This document shows, in pieces, positions 1-10,121 of a stretch of DNA of 12,756 nt. The stretch's first letter is position 1; every line of letters begins with the position of its first letter. The translations under genes were made by a program, and so were the position numbers. Under the pieces are notes generated by a model. That model worked only from the letters and a program-made list of their open reading frames with translations. It did not search any database and was not told the DNA's origin. This DNA is from Tannerella sp. (GTDB lineage: Bacteria; Bacteroidota; Bacteroidia; Bacteroidales; Tannerellaceae): the NCBI GenBank assembly GCA_031282485.1, contig JAITDQ010000149.1:1-12756 (forward strand). The letters are read 5' to 3'.

Positions 1-353
1 AAACTGCCCCTGATCAACTCTTTCTGCAAGCATTGAGCTATCCGGTGCGCATCTTTCACATCGCTCTTGCGACCGAGCAGCTGTTTGATAAAATACGGAT
101 TGGCCGGCTTTAACGAAAAATCCGATTCTAATACCTGCCAAACGGGTTGCCGGTAGATACTTGTGCTTTCCATCGCTACCCTGCCACAACCATACTTCAC
201 CGGCGTATCCCGCAACCTGTCGAGTTCCGGGGTAAGCGTCCCATAACGCTCCTCTAAAATTTTTTCACCCTGTGCATCCAATATACACGCAAATACGCTA
301 TCTTTGTGCACGTCAAGACCACAACATCTGTCTATAAACTTACATTTTAATTG
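1..353 (-). CDS. IS110-family (DEDD) transposase, N-terminal part, no normal start codon
   Basis: Reading the minus strand, an open frame runs from just after a TGA at 354-356 to the window edge, about 117 codons. It carries the RuvC-like N-terminal domain of IS110 transposases: GLDVHKDSVFACIL with the first acidic residue, AMESTSIY with the glutamate, and GRKSDVKDAHRIAQ with the later aspartates. The serine-containing C-terminal Transposase_20 domain would lie outside the window. Between the upstream stop and the conserved GLDVHK there is no ATG, GTG or TTG in frame; the only GTG codes the V of LDVHK. An ATG sits one base out of frame (344-346) and is followed at once by TAA. Removing one T after it would give M-K-F-I-D-R-C-C-G-L-D in frame, so a one-base insertion at the start is the simplest reading. 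The family call is firm; activity is doubtful. Confidence 0.85.
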
Positions 354-378
354 TCAAACAATTAGTTAATTAAAGCTA

Positions 379-386
379 CAAAGATA
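379..386 (-). promoter_or_regulatory. Promoter-like -7 box for the transposase
   Basis: On the minus strand this reads TATCTTTG, a match to the Bacteroidetes -7 consensus TAnnTTTG. It lies about 25-35 bases before the transposase frame. No good TTTG -33 box is found at the expected distance, so the assignment rests on one box and position. Confidence 0.4.
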
Positions 387-448
387 GCAATTGTACCTCG
401 AGTACGGAAGTAAGCGTGACAGGGTGGTCTTGATTTTTATTTCATGCG

Positions 449-480
449 CTTGGAAAAAACAAGTTTTTCATGTAATTTTG
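449..480 (+). promoter_or_regulatory. Bacteroidetes-type promoter of the PIN toxin operon
   Basis: TAATTTTG at 473-480 matches the -7 consensus TAnnTTTG. A TTGG at 450-453 lies 19 bases upstream, the usual -33 spacing, although the consensus there is TTTG. The expected transcript would start near 487, leaving a leader of about 15 bases before the ATG at 502. The spacer holds a short inverted repeat, GAAAAA (453-458) and TTTTTC (464-469), which could be an operator for autoregulation; that part is inference. Confidence 0.5.
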
Positions 481-501
481 CAATACGAAAAATAAAAGGA
501 T

Positions 502-957
502 ATGAAACAACGGATTTATATTGATACATCGGTGATTGGCGGATATTATGACGCAGAGTTTGAACCGGCAACGAAACAGCTCTTTATGCGCATTGAAAAT
601 AAAGAGTTTGATGTTTATTTTTCCGAAATAAACGAAGCGGAGCTAATCAATGCGCCTCAGCAGGTAAAAGCGGTGAAAGACCTTATTCCGGCGGATTGCT
701 TTCATTACATTGAAATGACGGATGAAACAAAAACGTTGGCATTGTTCTATATCACCGAAAAGGCCTTGGGTCAGGCAAGCAGAAACGACGCTTACCATAT
801 TGCGCTGGCTTCGGCAAATCGAATTGACTGCCTGATTAGTTGGAATTTCAGGCATATTGTAAACTATGACAAAATCAGAATGTTCAATGCCATCAATATG
901 CGTTTGGGATACCCATTGATTGATATACGTTCACCATTAGAATTTTTAAAGACATGA
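502..957 (+). CDS. PIN-domain protein, putative type II toxin (VapC-like ribonuclease)
   Basis: A 151-residue PIN-domain protein. PIN toxins are Mg2+-dependent RNases that cut tRNA, rRNA or mRNA using a cluster of acidic residues. Seen here: IDTSV at the N-terminus with D8, the conserved glutamate in the NEAEL segment (about E47), and NDAYHIALA with D96, followed by CLISWNFRHIVN, the S-W-N block typical of one broad PIN subgroup. The length fits a complete single-domain protein. The C-terminal segment MRLGYPLIDIRSPLEFL also resembles that subgroup. The start follows a promoter-like box by about 20 bases, with no Shine-Dalgarno. The stop codon overlaps the ATG of a small downstream gene (ATGA), so the two are probably translationally coupled. 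That arrangement supports a toxin-antitoxin function, but the toxin role is inferred from fold and context, and the RNA target cannot be told from sequence. Confidence 0.85.
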   Translation: MKQRIYIDTSVIGGYYDAEFEPATKQLFMRIENKEFDVYFSEINEAELINAPQQVKAVKDLIPADCFHYIEMTDETKTLALFYITEKALGQASRNDAYHIALASANRIDCLISWNFRHIVNYDKIRMFNAINMRLGYPLIDIRSPLEFLKT

Positions 958-1112
958 AAGAAGAAATCAAAAAAAAGGAGAAAGACTTTGATACGGTAGC
1001 CTTTTTCCGCTCCGTAAAGGAGAAAATGGCGAAAGCCACCGAAGGAATGACCTTGCAGGAAGAACGGGATTATTGGAAACTTTTGCGCGAAGGGAAAGTG
1101 AAATTAATGTAG
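954..1112 (+). CDS. Small charged protein, putative antitoxin of the PIN toxin
   Basis: A 52-residue frame starting at the ATG that overlaps the PIN gene stop (ATGA) and ending at TAG 1110-1112. It is highly charged and lysine/glutamate rich, beginning MKEEIKKKEKDFD, with a middle segment VAFFRSVKEKMAKATEGM and a C-terminal half LQEERDYWKLLREGKVKL that reads as amphipathic helix. I see no clear DNA-binding motif such as an AbrB, RHH or HTH fold, so it may act mainly by binding the toxin. The 4-base overlap and the small size are the main evidence that it is a real gene and the antitoxin partner. The order is toxin then antitoxin, the reverse of most vapBC operons. It ends 13 bases before the stop codon of the convergent ABC-F gene, with no room for a terminator between them. 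Confidence 0.7.
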   Translation: MKEEIKKKEKDFDTVAFFRSVKEKMAKATEGMTLQEERDYWKLLREGKVKLM

Positions 1113-1125
1113 AGATTCGTCAGCG

Positions 1126-3153
1126 TTACCTCTGCGACATTTCCTTTTCCAGCGCTTCGACAGCTTTTTCCCATTTATCCATAGCATCCGACAATTCGTT
1201 TTTTAACTTTTCATGCTCGGTATATAACGAAGTGTCGGCGGCGCCTTCCGGTGTTGTCATGCGGGATTCAAGTGCGGATATTTTTGCCTCGGCCTCAGCG
1301 ATATGCTGTTCGGTTTCGGCGACCGTTTTTTCTAATTTACGGATAAGGCGCGCCTGTTCCTTTTGTTCATCATACGAAAGTTTGGCGTTCGCGTTTCCTT
1401 CTTCACGACCGGTTTTGTTATCGGGAAGACGGATTTGTTCGCCACCGGCCGTTGGCGGATTATTTTGCATGACGGCAGAGGCGGCGGCAGTGACGGTTGT
1501 AACAGCGTCGGCGGCTGTTTTTCGTTCCAGCTCCCGGAGGTTTTCGATTTTTTTATATTCGAGGAAATCATATATTCCGCTGAGGTGTTCCCTTACGCGT
1601 TTGTTACCGAATTCGTATACTTTGTCTACGAGGCCGTCGAGAAACTCCCGGTCGTGCGATACAACGATTACCGTGCCGTCAAAATCCAGCAGTGCGCTTT
1701 TAAGGACATCTTTTGAACGCATGTCGAGATGATTCGTCGGCTCGTCGAGTATCAGCAGATTGACCGGTTCGAGCAGCAAACGGATCATTGCAAGGCGGCT
1801 TTTTTCGCCGCCGGACAGCACTCTTACCTTTTTATCGGAAGCTTCGCCGCCGAACATGAACGCTCCGAGTATGTCGCGAATCTTTGTGCGGATATCACCC
1901 TGCGCAACATAGTCGATTGTTTCGAAGACGGTCTTATTTTCGTCCAGCAACTGTGCTTGGTTTTGCGCGAAATATCCGATTTTCACGTTGTGTCCTAATT
2001 TAAGCATCCCTTCATAGTCGGTGATTTCGTCCATTATGCATTTGACGAGCGTTGATTTGCCTGCGCCGTTTTTCCCGACAAAAGCGACTTTGTCGCCGCG
2101 GTTAATCGTAAACGTGGCTCCGGCAAAAACAAGATGGTCGCCATACCGTTTTGACAGGTTTTCCATGATTACCGGATATGATCCGGAACGTGGCGCGGGA
2201 GGAAATTTGAGGCGCAACATTGCATTATCTTCTTCGTCGATTTCGATACGTTCAATCTTTTCAAGCTGTTTTATCCGCGACTGTACCTGTATGGCTTTGG
2301 AGGCTTTGTAGCGGAACCGTTCGATAAAAGCCTCCGTGTCGGCCAGCATTTTTTGCTGGTTTTCATACGCGCGCGTCTGCTGTTCGCGCCGTTCTTTGCG
2401 AAGGACGACGTATTCATCGTATTTTACTTTGTAATCGTAGATGTGTCCGAGTTCTATTTCGAGCGTGCGCAGGGTTGTGTTGTTTATGAACGCACGGTCG
2501 TGCGAAACGAGAATAACGGCGTTAGCCCGTGTCGCGATAAATGTTTCCAGCCACTGGATGGATTCGATATCCAAGTGATTGGTCGGTTCGTCAAGAAGCA
2601 TAACATCCGGTCGGCGGAGCAAAAGTTTTGCCAGTTCGATGCGCATGCGCCACCCGCCGCTGAACTCTGACGTCGGGCGGTCGAAGTCTTCGCGCGTAAA
2701 ACCCAGTCCGAGCAACGTGCGTTCAAGTTCCGCGTGATAATTTGTCCCGCCCATCATTTGGAACTGTTCGGACAGCGACGTCACACGGTCAATAAGGTTT
2801 CGGAACGCATCGGAATCGTAATCCGTACATTCGGAAAGCTTCGCGTTAAGACGGTCTATTTCATTTTCCGTTTCGTGAATATGTTCAAAAGCCTGTTCCG
2901 CTTCTTCCCGTACCGTCCTCGTATCGGACAGCTGCATTTCCTGCGGCAAGTATCCGATGGTTGTTTCCCGCGGAATACCGATTGAACCTTTTGTCGGCGT
3001 TTGCATCCCCGCTATGATTTTCATCAGCGTCGACTTGCCCGCTCCGTTTTTCCCGACAAGCGCAATGCGGTCTTTTTTATTTATTACAAAAGAGATGTTA
3101 TCCAACAATGTAAAACCGCCAAATTCAACGGTTAATCCTTCGATTGAAATCAT
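1126..3153 (-). CDS. ABC-F family ATPase (ribosome-associated translation factor type)
   Basis: A 675-residue protein with two ABC ATPase domains and no membrane segment, the hallmark of ABC-F proteins, which bind the ribosomal E site and tune translation or relieve stalling. Domain 1: Walker A GKNGAGKS (about 34-41), signature SGGWR (165-169), Walker B MLLDEPTNHLD (185-195), switch H218. A charged helical linker with arginines follows (about 245-310), matching the P-site tRNA-interaction motif region. Domain 2: Walker A GKNGAGKS (360-367), LSGGEKSR (446-453), Walker B LILDEPTNHLD (467-477), H500. An Ala/Thr-rich stretch (about 545-590) leads to a C-terminal coiled coil (about 595-672), as in Uup/YdiF-type members. 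All ATPase motifs are intact. The start ATG is 37 bases after the predicted transcription start. I cannot separate a general translation factor from an antibiotic-protection member, but the short linker and lack of resistance context favour the former. Confidence 0.9.
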   Translation of the reverse strand: MISIEGLTVEFGGFTLLDNISFVINKKDRIALVGKNGAGKSTLMKIIAGMQTPTKGSIGIPRETTIGYLPQEMQLSDTRTVREEAEQAFEHIHETENEIDRLNAKLSECTDYDSDAFRNLIDRVTSLSEQFQMMGGTNYHAELERTLLGLGFTREDFDRPTSEFSGGWRMRIELAKLLLRRPDVMLLDEPTNHLDIESIQWLETFIATRANAVILVSHDRAFINNTTLRTLEIELGHIYDYKVKYDEYVVLRKERREQQTRAYENQQKMLADTEAFIERFRYKASKAIQVQSRIKQLEKIERIEIDEEDNAMLRLKFPPAPRSGSYPVIMENLSKRYGDHLVFAGATFTINRGDKVAFVGKNGAGKSTLVKCIMDEITDYEGMLKLGHNVKIGYFAQNQAQLLDENKTVFETIDYVAQGDIRTKIRDILGAFMFGGEASDKKVRVLSGGEKSRLAMIRLLLEPVNLLILDEPTNHLDMRSKDVLKSALLDFDGTVIVVSHDREFLDGLVDKVYEFGNKRVREHLSGIYDFLEYKKIENLRELERKTAADAVTTVTAAASAVMQNNPPTAGGEQIRLPDNKTGREEGNANAKLSYDEQKEQARLIRKLEKTVAETEQHIAEAEAKISALESRMTTPEGAADTSLYTEHEKLKNELSDAMDKWEKAVEALEKEMSQR

Positions 3154-3173
3154 AATTATGGTTGAGTTATTAA

Positions 3174-6670
<3,497 letters not shown>

Positions 6671-6692
6671 TTACCTGTTTTGTTATTTTTAA

Positions 6693-6735
6693 GAAAGGAG
6701 AATGTCGATGAAGATATGCTCCTTTTATTTTATTC
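6693..6735 (+). terminator. Intrinsic terminator after the beta-galactosidase gene
   Basis: GAAAGGAG (6693-6700) pairs with CTCCTTTT (6719-6726). Past one A/G mismatch, ATGTC (6702-6706) pairs with GATAT (6713-6717) around the loop GATGAA. The right arm runs into TTTTATTTTATT. The hairpin of about 13 pairs plus T-rich tail fits a rho-independent terminator. Confidence 0.6.
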
Positions 6736-6760
6736 CGGGTAAAATTTACCCTCAATATTA

Positions 6761-6790
6761 TTTTTATTACTCAAAAAATAATTATCTTTG
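6761..6790 (+). promoter_or_regulatory. Promoter of the HU/SPOR membrane-protein gene
   Basis: TATCTTTG at 6783-6790 matches TAnnTTTG exactly; TTTT at 6761-6764, 18 bases upstream, is a poor -33 box. The predicted leader is about 35-40 bases. Confidence 0.5.
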
Positions 6791-6833
6791 CGGGTCGTTT
6801 CACGCTATATTTTTATGATTATAGCGGATTTGT

Positions 6834-8087
6834 ATGTATATGGAAAAGATAGTTGAACATGTCGAACGCTTGTTATTATGGCACGATTGCGTTATAATAC
6901 CTGATTTTGGGGGCTTTGTCCTTCAATCGGTTCCGGCTGTGTATACGGGCGATGAACATTTATTCATTCCGTCCCGTAAGGAAATCGTCTTCAATCCGAC
7001 ATTGACGCATAACGACGGACTGTTGACGGAATCATACATGCAGGAATATGCGGTGGATTTTAATGAAGCCCGGATGTATGTCGGAGCCGATGTGCTTGGT
7101 TTGAAAGAAAATCTGGATGACGGTTCGCACATACAGTTTGGCCGGATTGGCATGTTCGTAAAAGAGGATGACCGTATCATCTTTATACCTGCCAAAAACA
7201 GCAATGAATTGTTCTGTACATCATCTTACGGATTGCCTGTATTTCACTATCTTTCGCTTGCTGCGCGCCGGCCGGCCGTTAATGCCGTCGTTCCGGCGGC
7301 GGCTGCCCCCGGAGAAGGACCGGCAGAAACGAACGATCGGGAAAACAAGGTTCAATCCGGTAACATTCTTTATACCATACCCGTTACCCGCACATTTATG
7401 CGTGTATTCGTCGCCGCAGTGGCAACGGTAGTCATATTCTTTTTAATATCTACGCCGGTGACGGATGTGAACAGCGCTTCCTATTCGGCCGGTTTTGTGC
7501 CGCGGGAAATAATGCCTGTGAAATCCGCCGACGAGAGCGTTTCCAACGCATTTGCGGCATCCGGAACGATGACTTTCCGTCCTGTGGACAAGCCGGCGAC
7601 TAATAAAGAAACTTCGGAAACAAAACCCGAAACTTCGGAGATAAAACCGGAAGTGAAACCGGAAACGACTGCCCCCATGACGAAGTCACCGGCAACGTCA
7701 TCACCGGCGGAGAAATCGTCCATGACGAAGTCACCGGCAGCTTCATCATCCGCAGCGAAATCATCATCAGCTTCATCGTCCGTAGCGAAATCATCCGCGA
7801 CGAAATCACCGGCCACACAGCCGTCTTCGTCCGTGGGAACGTCATCAAAAGCTGTTCCGGGTAAATATTACGTGATTATCGGAAGTTTTGACACCGGCAG
7901 ACGGGCGCAGACCTATATTCGTGGTTTGAAAGGAGATGTCGCCGCCAACGCCGGCATCATTGAGAGTGACGGCAAAATACGCGTGTACGCACAACAGTTT
8001 TCCAGTGAGAAAACGGCGCAGTCTTATCTGAGTAAGATTCGTCAAAATTCGAATCATCAACAAGCCTGGTTATATAAAGGACGATGA
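6834..8087 (+). CDS. HU-CCDC81-like and SPOR domain membrane protein
   Basis: A 417-residue protein that I read as a single-pass inner-membrane cell-envelope protein. The N-terminal part (about 1-57) has the KIVEHVERLLLWHDCVIIPDFGGFV segment of the bacterial HU-CCDC81 first domain, followed by a second HU-like domain (about 60-138, with VDFNEARMYV and GRIGMFV). A hydrophobic helix (about 187-207, VFVAAVATVVIFFLI) is the membrane segment. A long Ser/Ala/Lys/Pro/Thr-rich linker (about 255-340) with repeated MTKSPA-like units follows. The C-terminus (about 343-416, KYYVIIGSFDTGRRAQTYIRGL to AWLYKG) is a SPOR domain, which in known proteins binds denuded septal peptidoglycan in the periplasm. This order suggests a link between the cytoplasm and the division-site wall; whether the HU-like part binds DNA is unknown. 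The start may instead be the ATG at 6840 (MEKIVEH). It lies upstream of mutA, separated by 106 bases without a visible terminator. Confidence 0.85.
   Translation: MYMEKIVEHVERLLLWHDCVIIPDFGGFVLQSVPAVYTGDEHLFIPSRKEIVFNPTLTHNDGLLTESYMQEYAVDFNEARMYVGADVLGLKENLDDGSHIQFGRIGMFVKEDDRIIFIPAKNSNELFCTSSYGLPVFHYLSLAARRPAVNAVVPAAAAPGEGPAETNDRENKVQSGNILYTIPVTRTFMRVFVAAVATVVIFFLISTPVTDVNSASYSAGFVPREIMPVKSADESVSNAFAASGTMTFRPVDKPATNKETSETKPETSEIKPEVKPETTAPMTKSPATSSPAEKSSMTKSPAASSSAAKSSSASSSVAKSSATKSPATQPSSSVGTSSKAVPGKYYVIIGSFDTGRRAQTYIRGLKGDVAANAGIIESDGKIRVYAQQFSSEKTAQSYLSKIRQNSNHQQAWLYKGR
7675..7739 (+). repeat. In-frame direct repeat in the periplasmic linker
   Basis: CCATGACGAAGTCACCGGCA occurs at 7675-7694 and again exactly at 7720-7739, a 45-base (15-codon) period. 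It is embedded in further degenerate units (GAAATCATC, TTCATC, AAATCACCGGC) out to about 7825. The repeats keep the reading frame and encode Met-Thr-Lys-Ser-Pro-Ala units, consistent with linker growth by slippage or unequal exchange. Confidence 0.75.
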
Positions 8088-8155
8088 ATTTGCCTGTTTT
8101 TCATAATACGTCAATGAATATACATAAATATATAGTGGAGATTAATTGGGTTTTA

Positions 8156-8182
8156 TTAATATTAACAAATCAAAATATTAAC
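8156..8182. promoter_or_regulatory. Palindrome and direct repeat upstream of mutA
   Basis: TTAATATTAA (8156-8165) is a perfect palindrome. AATATTAAC occurs at 8158-8166 and 8174-8182, a 16-base spacing. They lie within 40 bases of the mutA start in an AT-rich 106-base gap where I find no exact TAnnTTTG promoter box. A regulator site is possible, but AT-rich leaders produce such patterns by chance. Confidence 0.25.
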
Positions 8183-8193
8183 TTATTAAATAT

Positions 8194-10116
8194 ATGGAAG
8201 AAGCAGAAGCAAAAGAAATGCTTTTCCCTGAATTTCCGCCCGTGTCTGCTCAACAGTGGACAGATAAGATTACAGCCGATCTTAAAGGGGCGCCATTCGG
8301 GAAAAAAATGATTTGGAAAACAGGCGAAGGATTTGACGTAAATCCTTTTTATTGCGCCGAAGACATTGAGGGTATGGCGACAACAACATCGCTGCCCGGA
8401 GAGTTCCCGTATGTGCGCGGGACAAAAATCAGTAATTCATGGCTTATACGTCAAGACCTGAATGTTACCGACTGCAGGGAGGCAAACGGGAAAGCAAGGA
8501 AATTAACGGCTGAGAGTGGCGTTACATCATTAGGTTTCCACCTGAAAGGCGACGCGGTTAATGCAGCTAATATAGCCCTGCTGCTTGACGGTATTTGTCC
8601 TGAAAAAACGGAACTTAATTTTAAGACATGTAACCGTAAAACCGTTGAATTGATTGGTATCCTTGCCGGCCTGTTCAAAACGAAAGGTGCGGATGTTGCA
8701 AAATGTCGGGGTTCCGTTGCGTATAATCCGTACAAAAGACTTTTGGTCAACGGTGTTGCGTCGGGCGACGAGTGGGTGAACGAGACGGTGGCCGTTGTTA
8801 AAGCAGGCGAGACATTGCCCGGATACCGCGTACTTGCGGTTGACGCCTGTCTCCTGAACGACGCAGGCTCGTATGTCGCGCAGGAGCTTGGATATGCTCT
8901 TTCGTGGGGAAATGATCTGATCGCAAAACTGTCGGAAGCAGGATTGCCGGTTGAGGTGATTGCCAAAAAGATAAAATTTAATTTCGGTATATCTTCCAAT
9001 TATTTCATGGAAATAGCGAAATTTCGTGCTGCCCGCTGGTTATGGGCGGAAATTGTGAAAGCATGGCATCCGGTTTGCGACGCGCCGGATTGCAGTGGCG
9101 ACGACTGCGACAAAGACGAATTTTGCGCCTGTGCCTGCAAGATGAAAGTACACGCACGCACGTCGGCATGGAATCTTACGGTTTTCGACGCTTATGTGAA
9201 TTTGCTTCGTACGCAGACGGAAGTAATGTCCGCCGCTCTCGCAGGAGTAGATTCGATTGCGGTTTCGCCTTACGACGAAATATTTAAGACGTCCGACGAT
9301 TTCTCCGAACGTATTGCGCGTAACCAGCAATTACTCTTAAAGGAAGAATGTCATTTCGACAAGGTTGCAGATCCTGCCGCCGGCTCATATTATATTGAAT
9401 CGCTTACCCGGTTGCTGGCGGATGCGGCATGGCAACTCTTCCTTGACGTTGAAGACAGGGGCGGCTTTACAATCGCGGCAAACAACGGTGAAGTGCAGCA
9501 AGCCGTTAATGAATCGAACAAAGCCCGCAAGAAAATGATTGCTACGCGCCGGTTGACTTTGCTCGGAACAAACCAGTATCCTAATTTTACGGAAAAAGCG
9601 GGTGATAAAATCGACATTTCGGATTGCGCCTGCGACTGCGGTTGCGAAAATGAAGGCGGCGCTGTCGCCAAACTGGATTTCTCACGCGGTGCGGCAGACT
9701 TTGAAACGCTTCGTCTTGCTACGGAAAAAAGCGGTAAGAGGCCAAAGGTGTTTATGCTTACCATCGGAAATCTTGCAATGCGTCTGGCACGCTCTCAGTT
9801 CTCATCCAACTTTTTCGCCTGTGCGGGATATGAGATTATTGATAATTTGGGTTTTGGTACCGTAAAAGAAGGCATTGAAACTGCACGCGACAGGAAAGCG
9901 GATATAATTGTTCTTTGTTCAAGCGACGATGAATATGCCGCTTTTGCTCCCGAAGCATTTACGTTAATCGGTGATAAGGAATTATTTGTAGTAGCAGGTG
10001 CTCCGGCATGCATGGACGACCTGAAGGCGGTGGGAATTAATAACTTTATTAATGTAAAGAGCAATGTGTACGAAACATTGCAGATATTTAATCAAAAAAT
10101 GAATATAGGGAGTTGA
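8194..10116 (+). CDS. mutA: Methylmalonyl-CoA mutase small (non-catalytic) subunit
   Basis: A 640-residue partner of MutB in the heterodimeric mutase interconverting succinyl-CoA and methylmalonyl-CoA in propionate metabolism. Homology to MutB is visible along its length: [22 protein letters not shown] (split here as NYFMEIAK and [10 protein letters not shown]) against NHFMEIAK and [10 protein letters not shown], and [13 protein letters not shown] against [13 protein letters not shown]. It lacks the residues of the active subunit: the RQYAG tyrosine region reads RQDLN, and the B12-binding DxHxxG is replaced by the TIGNLAMRL region (about 523-531), so it should not bind cobalamin in the base-off mode. 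Two cysteine clusters stand out: C295, C300, C305, C311, C313, C315 in an insert of about 18 residues relative to MutB, and C478, C480, C482, C484 in the linker before the degenerate B12-like domain. The start at 8194 gives the usual MutA N-terminus ([13 protein letters not shown]). mutB follows after 5 bases. Confidence 0.93.
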   Translation: MEEAEAKEMLFPEFPPVSAQQWTDKITADLKGAPFGKKMIWKTGEGFDVNPFYCAEDIEGMATTTSLPGEFPYVRGTKISNSWLIRQDLNVTDCREANGKARKLTAESGVTSLGFHLKGDAVNAANIALLLDGICPEKTELNFKTCNRKTVELIGILAGLFKTKGADVAKCRGSVAYNPYKRLLVNGVASGDEWVNETVAVVKAGETLPGYRVLAVDACLLNDAGSYVAQELGYALSWGNDLIAKLSEAGLPVEVIAKKIKFNFGISSNYFMEIAKFRAARWLWAEIVKAWHPVCDAPDCSGDDCDKDEFCACACKMKVHARTSAWNLTVFDAYVNLLRTQTEVMSAALAGVDSIAVSPYDEIFKTSDDFSERIARNQQLLLKEECHFDKVADPAAGSYYIESLTRLLADAAWQLFLDVEDRGGFTIAANNGEVQQAVNESNKARKKMIATRRLTLLGTNQYPNFTEKAGDKIDISDCACDCGCENEGGAVAKLDFSRGAADFETLRLATEKSGKRPKVFMLTIGNLAMRLARSQFSSNFFACAGYEIIDNLGFGTVKEGIETARDRKADIIVLCSSDDEYAAFAPEAFTLIGDKELFVVAGAPACMDDLKAVGINNFINVKSNVYETLQIFNQKMNIGS

Positions 10117-10121
10117 AAGAT

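Larger units (their letters stand above)
1..400 (-). mobile_element. IS110-family insertion sequence, 5' end only
   Basis: The element is recognised by its transposase; only its transposase-start end is in the window and the rest lies to the left of base 1. IS110 elements normally lack terminal inverted repeats, and I see none, so the outer boundary cannot be fixed by eye. I place it loosely near 390-420, between the transposase promoter-like box (379-386) and the PIN-gene promoter (450-480). Known IS110 elements use a structured bridge RNA made from a non-coding end to choose target and donor DNA. The non-coding stretch visible here is short, so that RNA may be encoded at the other end. Confidence 0.6.

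Noticed and set aside
391..406. GTACCTCGAGTAC near-palindrome beside the IS110 end, considered as an IS terminal repeat or target site.
   Set aside because: IS110 elements lack terminal inverted repeats, the palindrome is imperfect outside CTCGAG, and no second copy is visible to support a boundary.
1073..1732. Plus-strand open frames opposite the 3' part of the ABC-F gene.
   Set aside because: The minus-strand ABC-F protein is complete with all motifs; the plus-strand frames give Ser/Arg-rich translations without domain resemblance.
2041..3060. Near-identical stretches (for example around 2060-2085 and 3035-3060) that look like a DNA repeat.
   Set aside because: They encode the two GKNGAGKS Walker A motifs of the paired ABC domains, an ancient internal duplication rather than a mobile or recent repeat.
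6702..6816. Short frame starting ATGTCGATGAAGATATGC after a GGAG-like sequence, about 36-38 codons.
   Set aside because: The apparent Shine-Dalgarno and first codons are the arms of the terminator hairpin at 6693-6726. The predicted peptide is compositionally random, and the following gene's promoter box lies inside it.
7481..7848. Long minus-strand open frames rich in Asp/Ala or Met/Thr repeats opposite the SPOR protein linker.
   Set aside because: They are the complement of the repetitive Ser/Ala/Lys-rich linker codons; the repeat keeps several frames open without coding on that strand.
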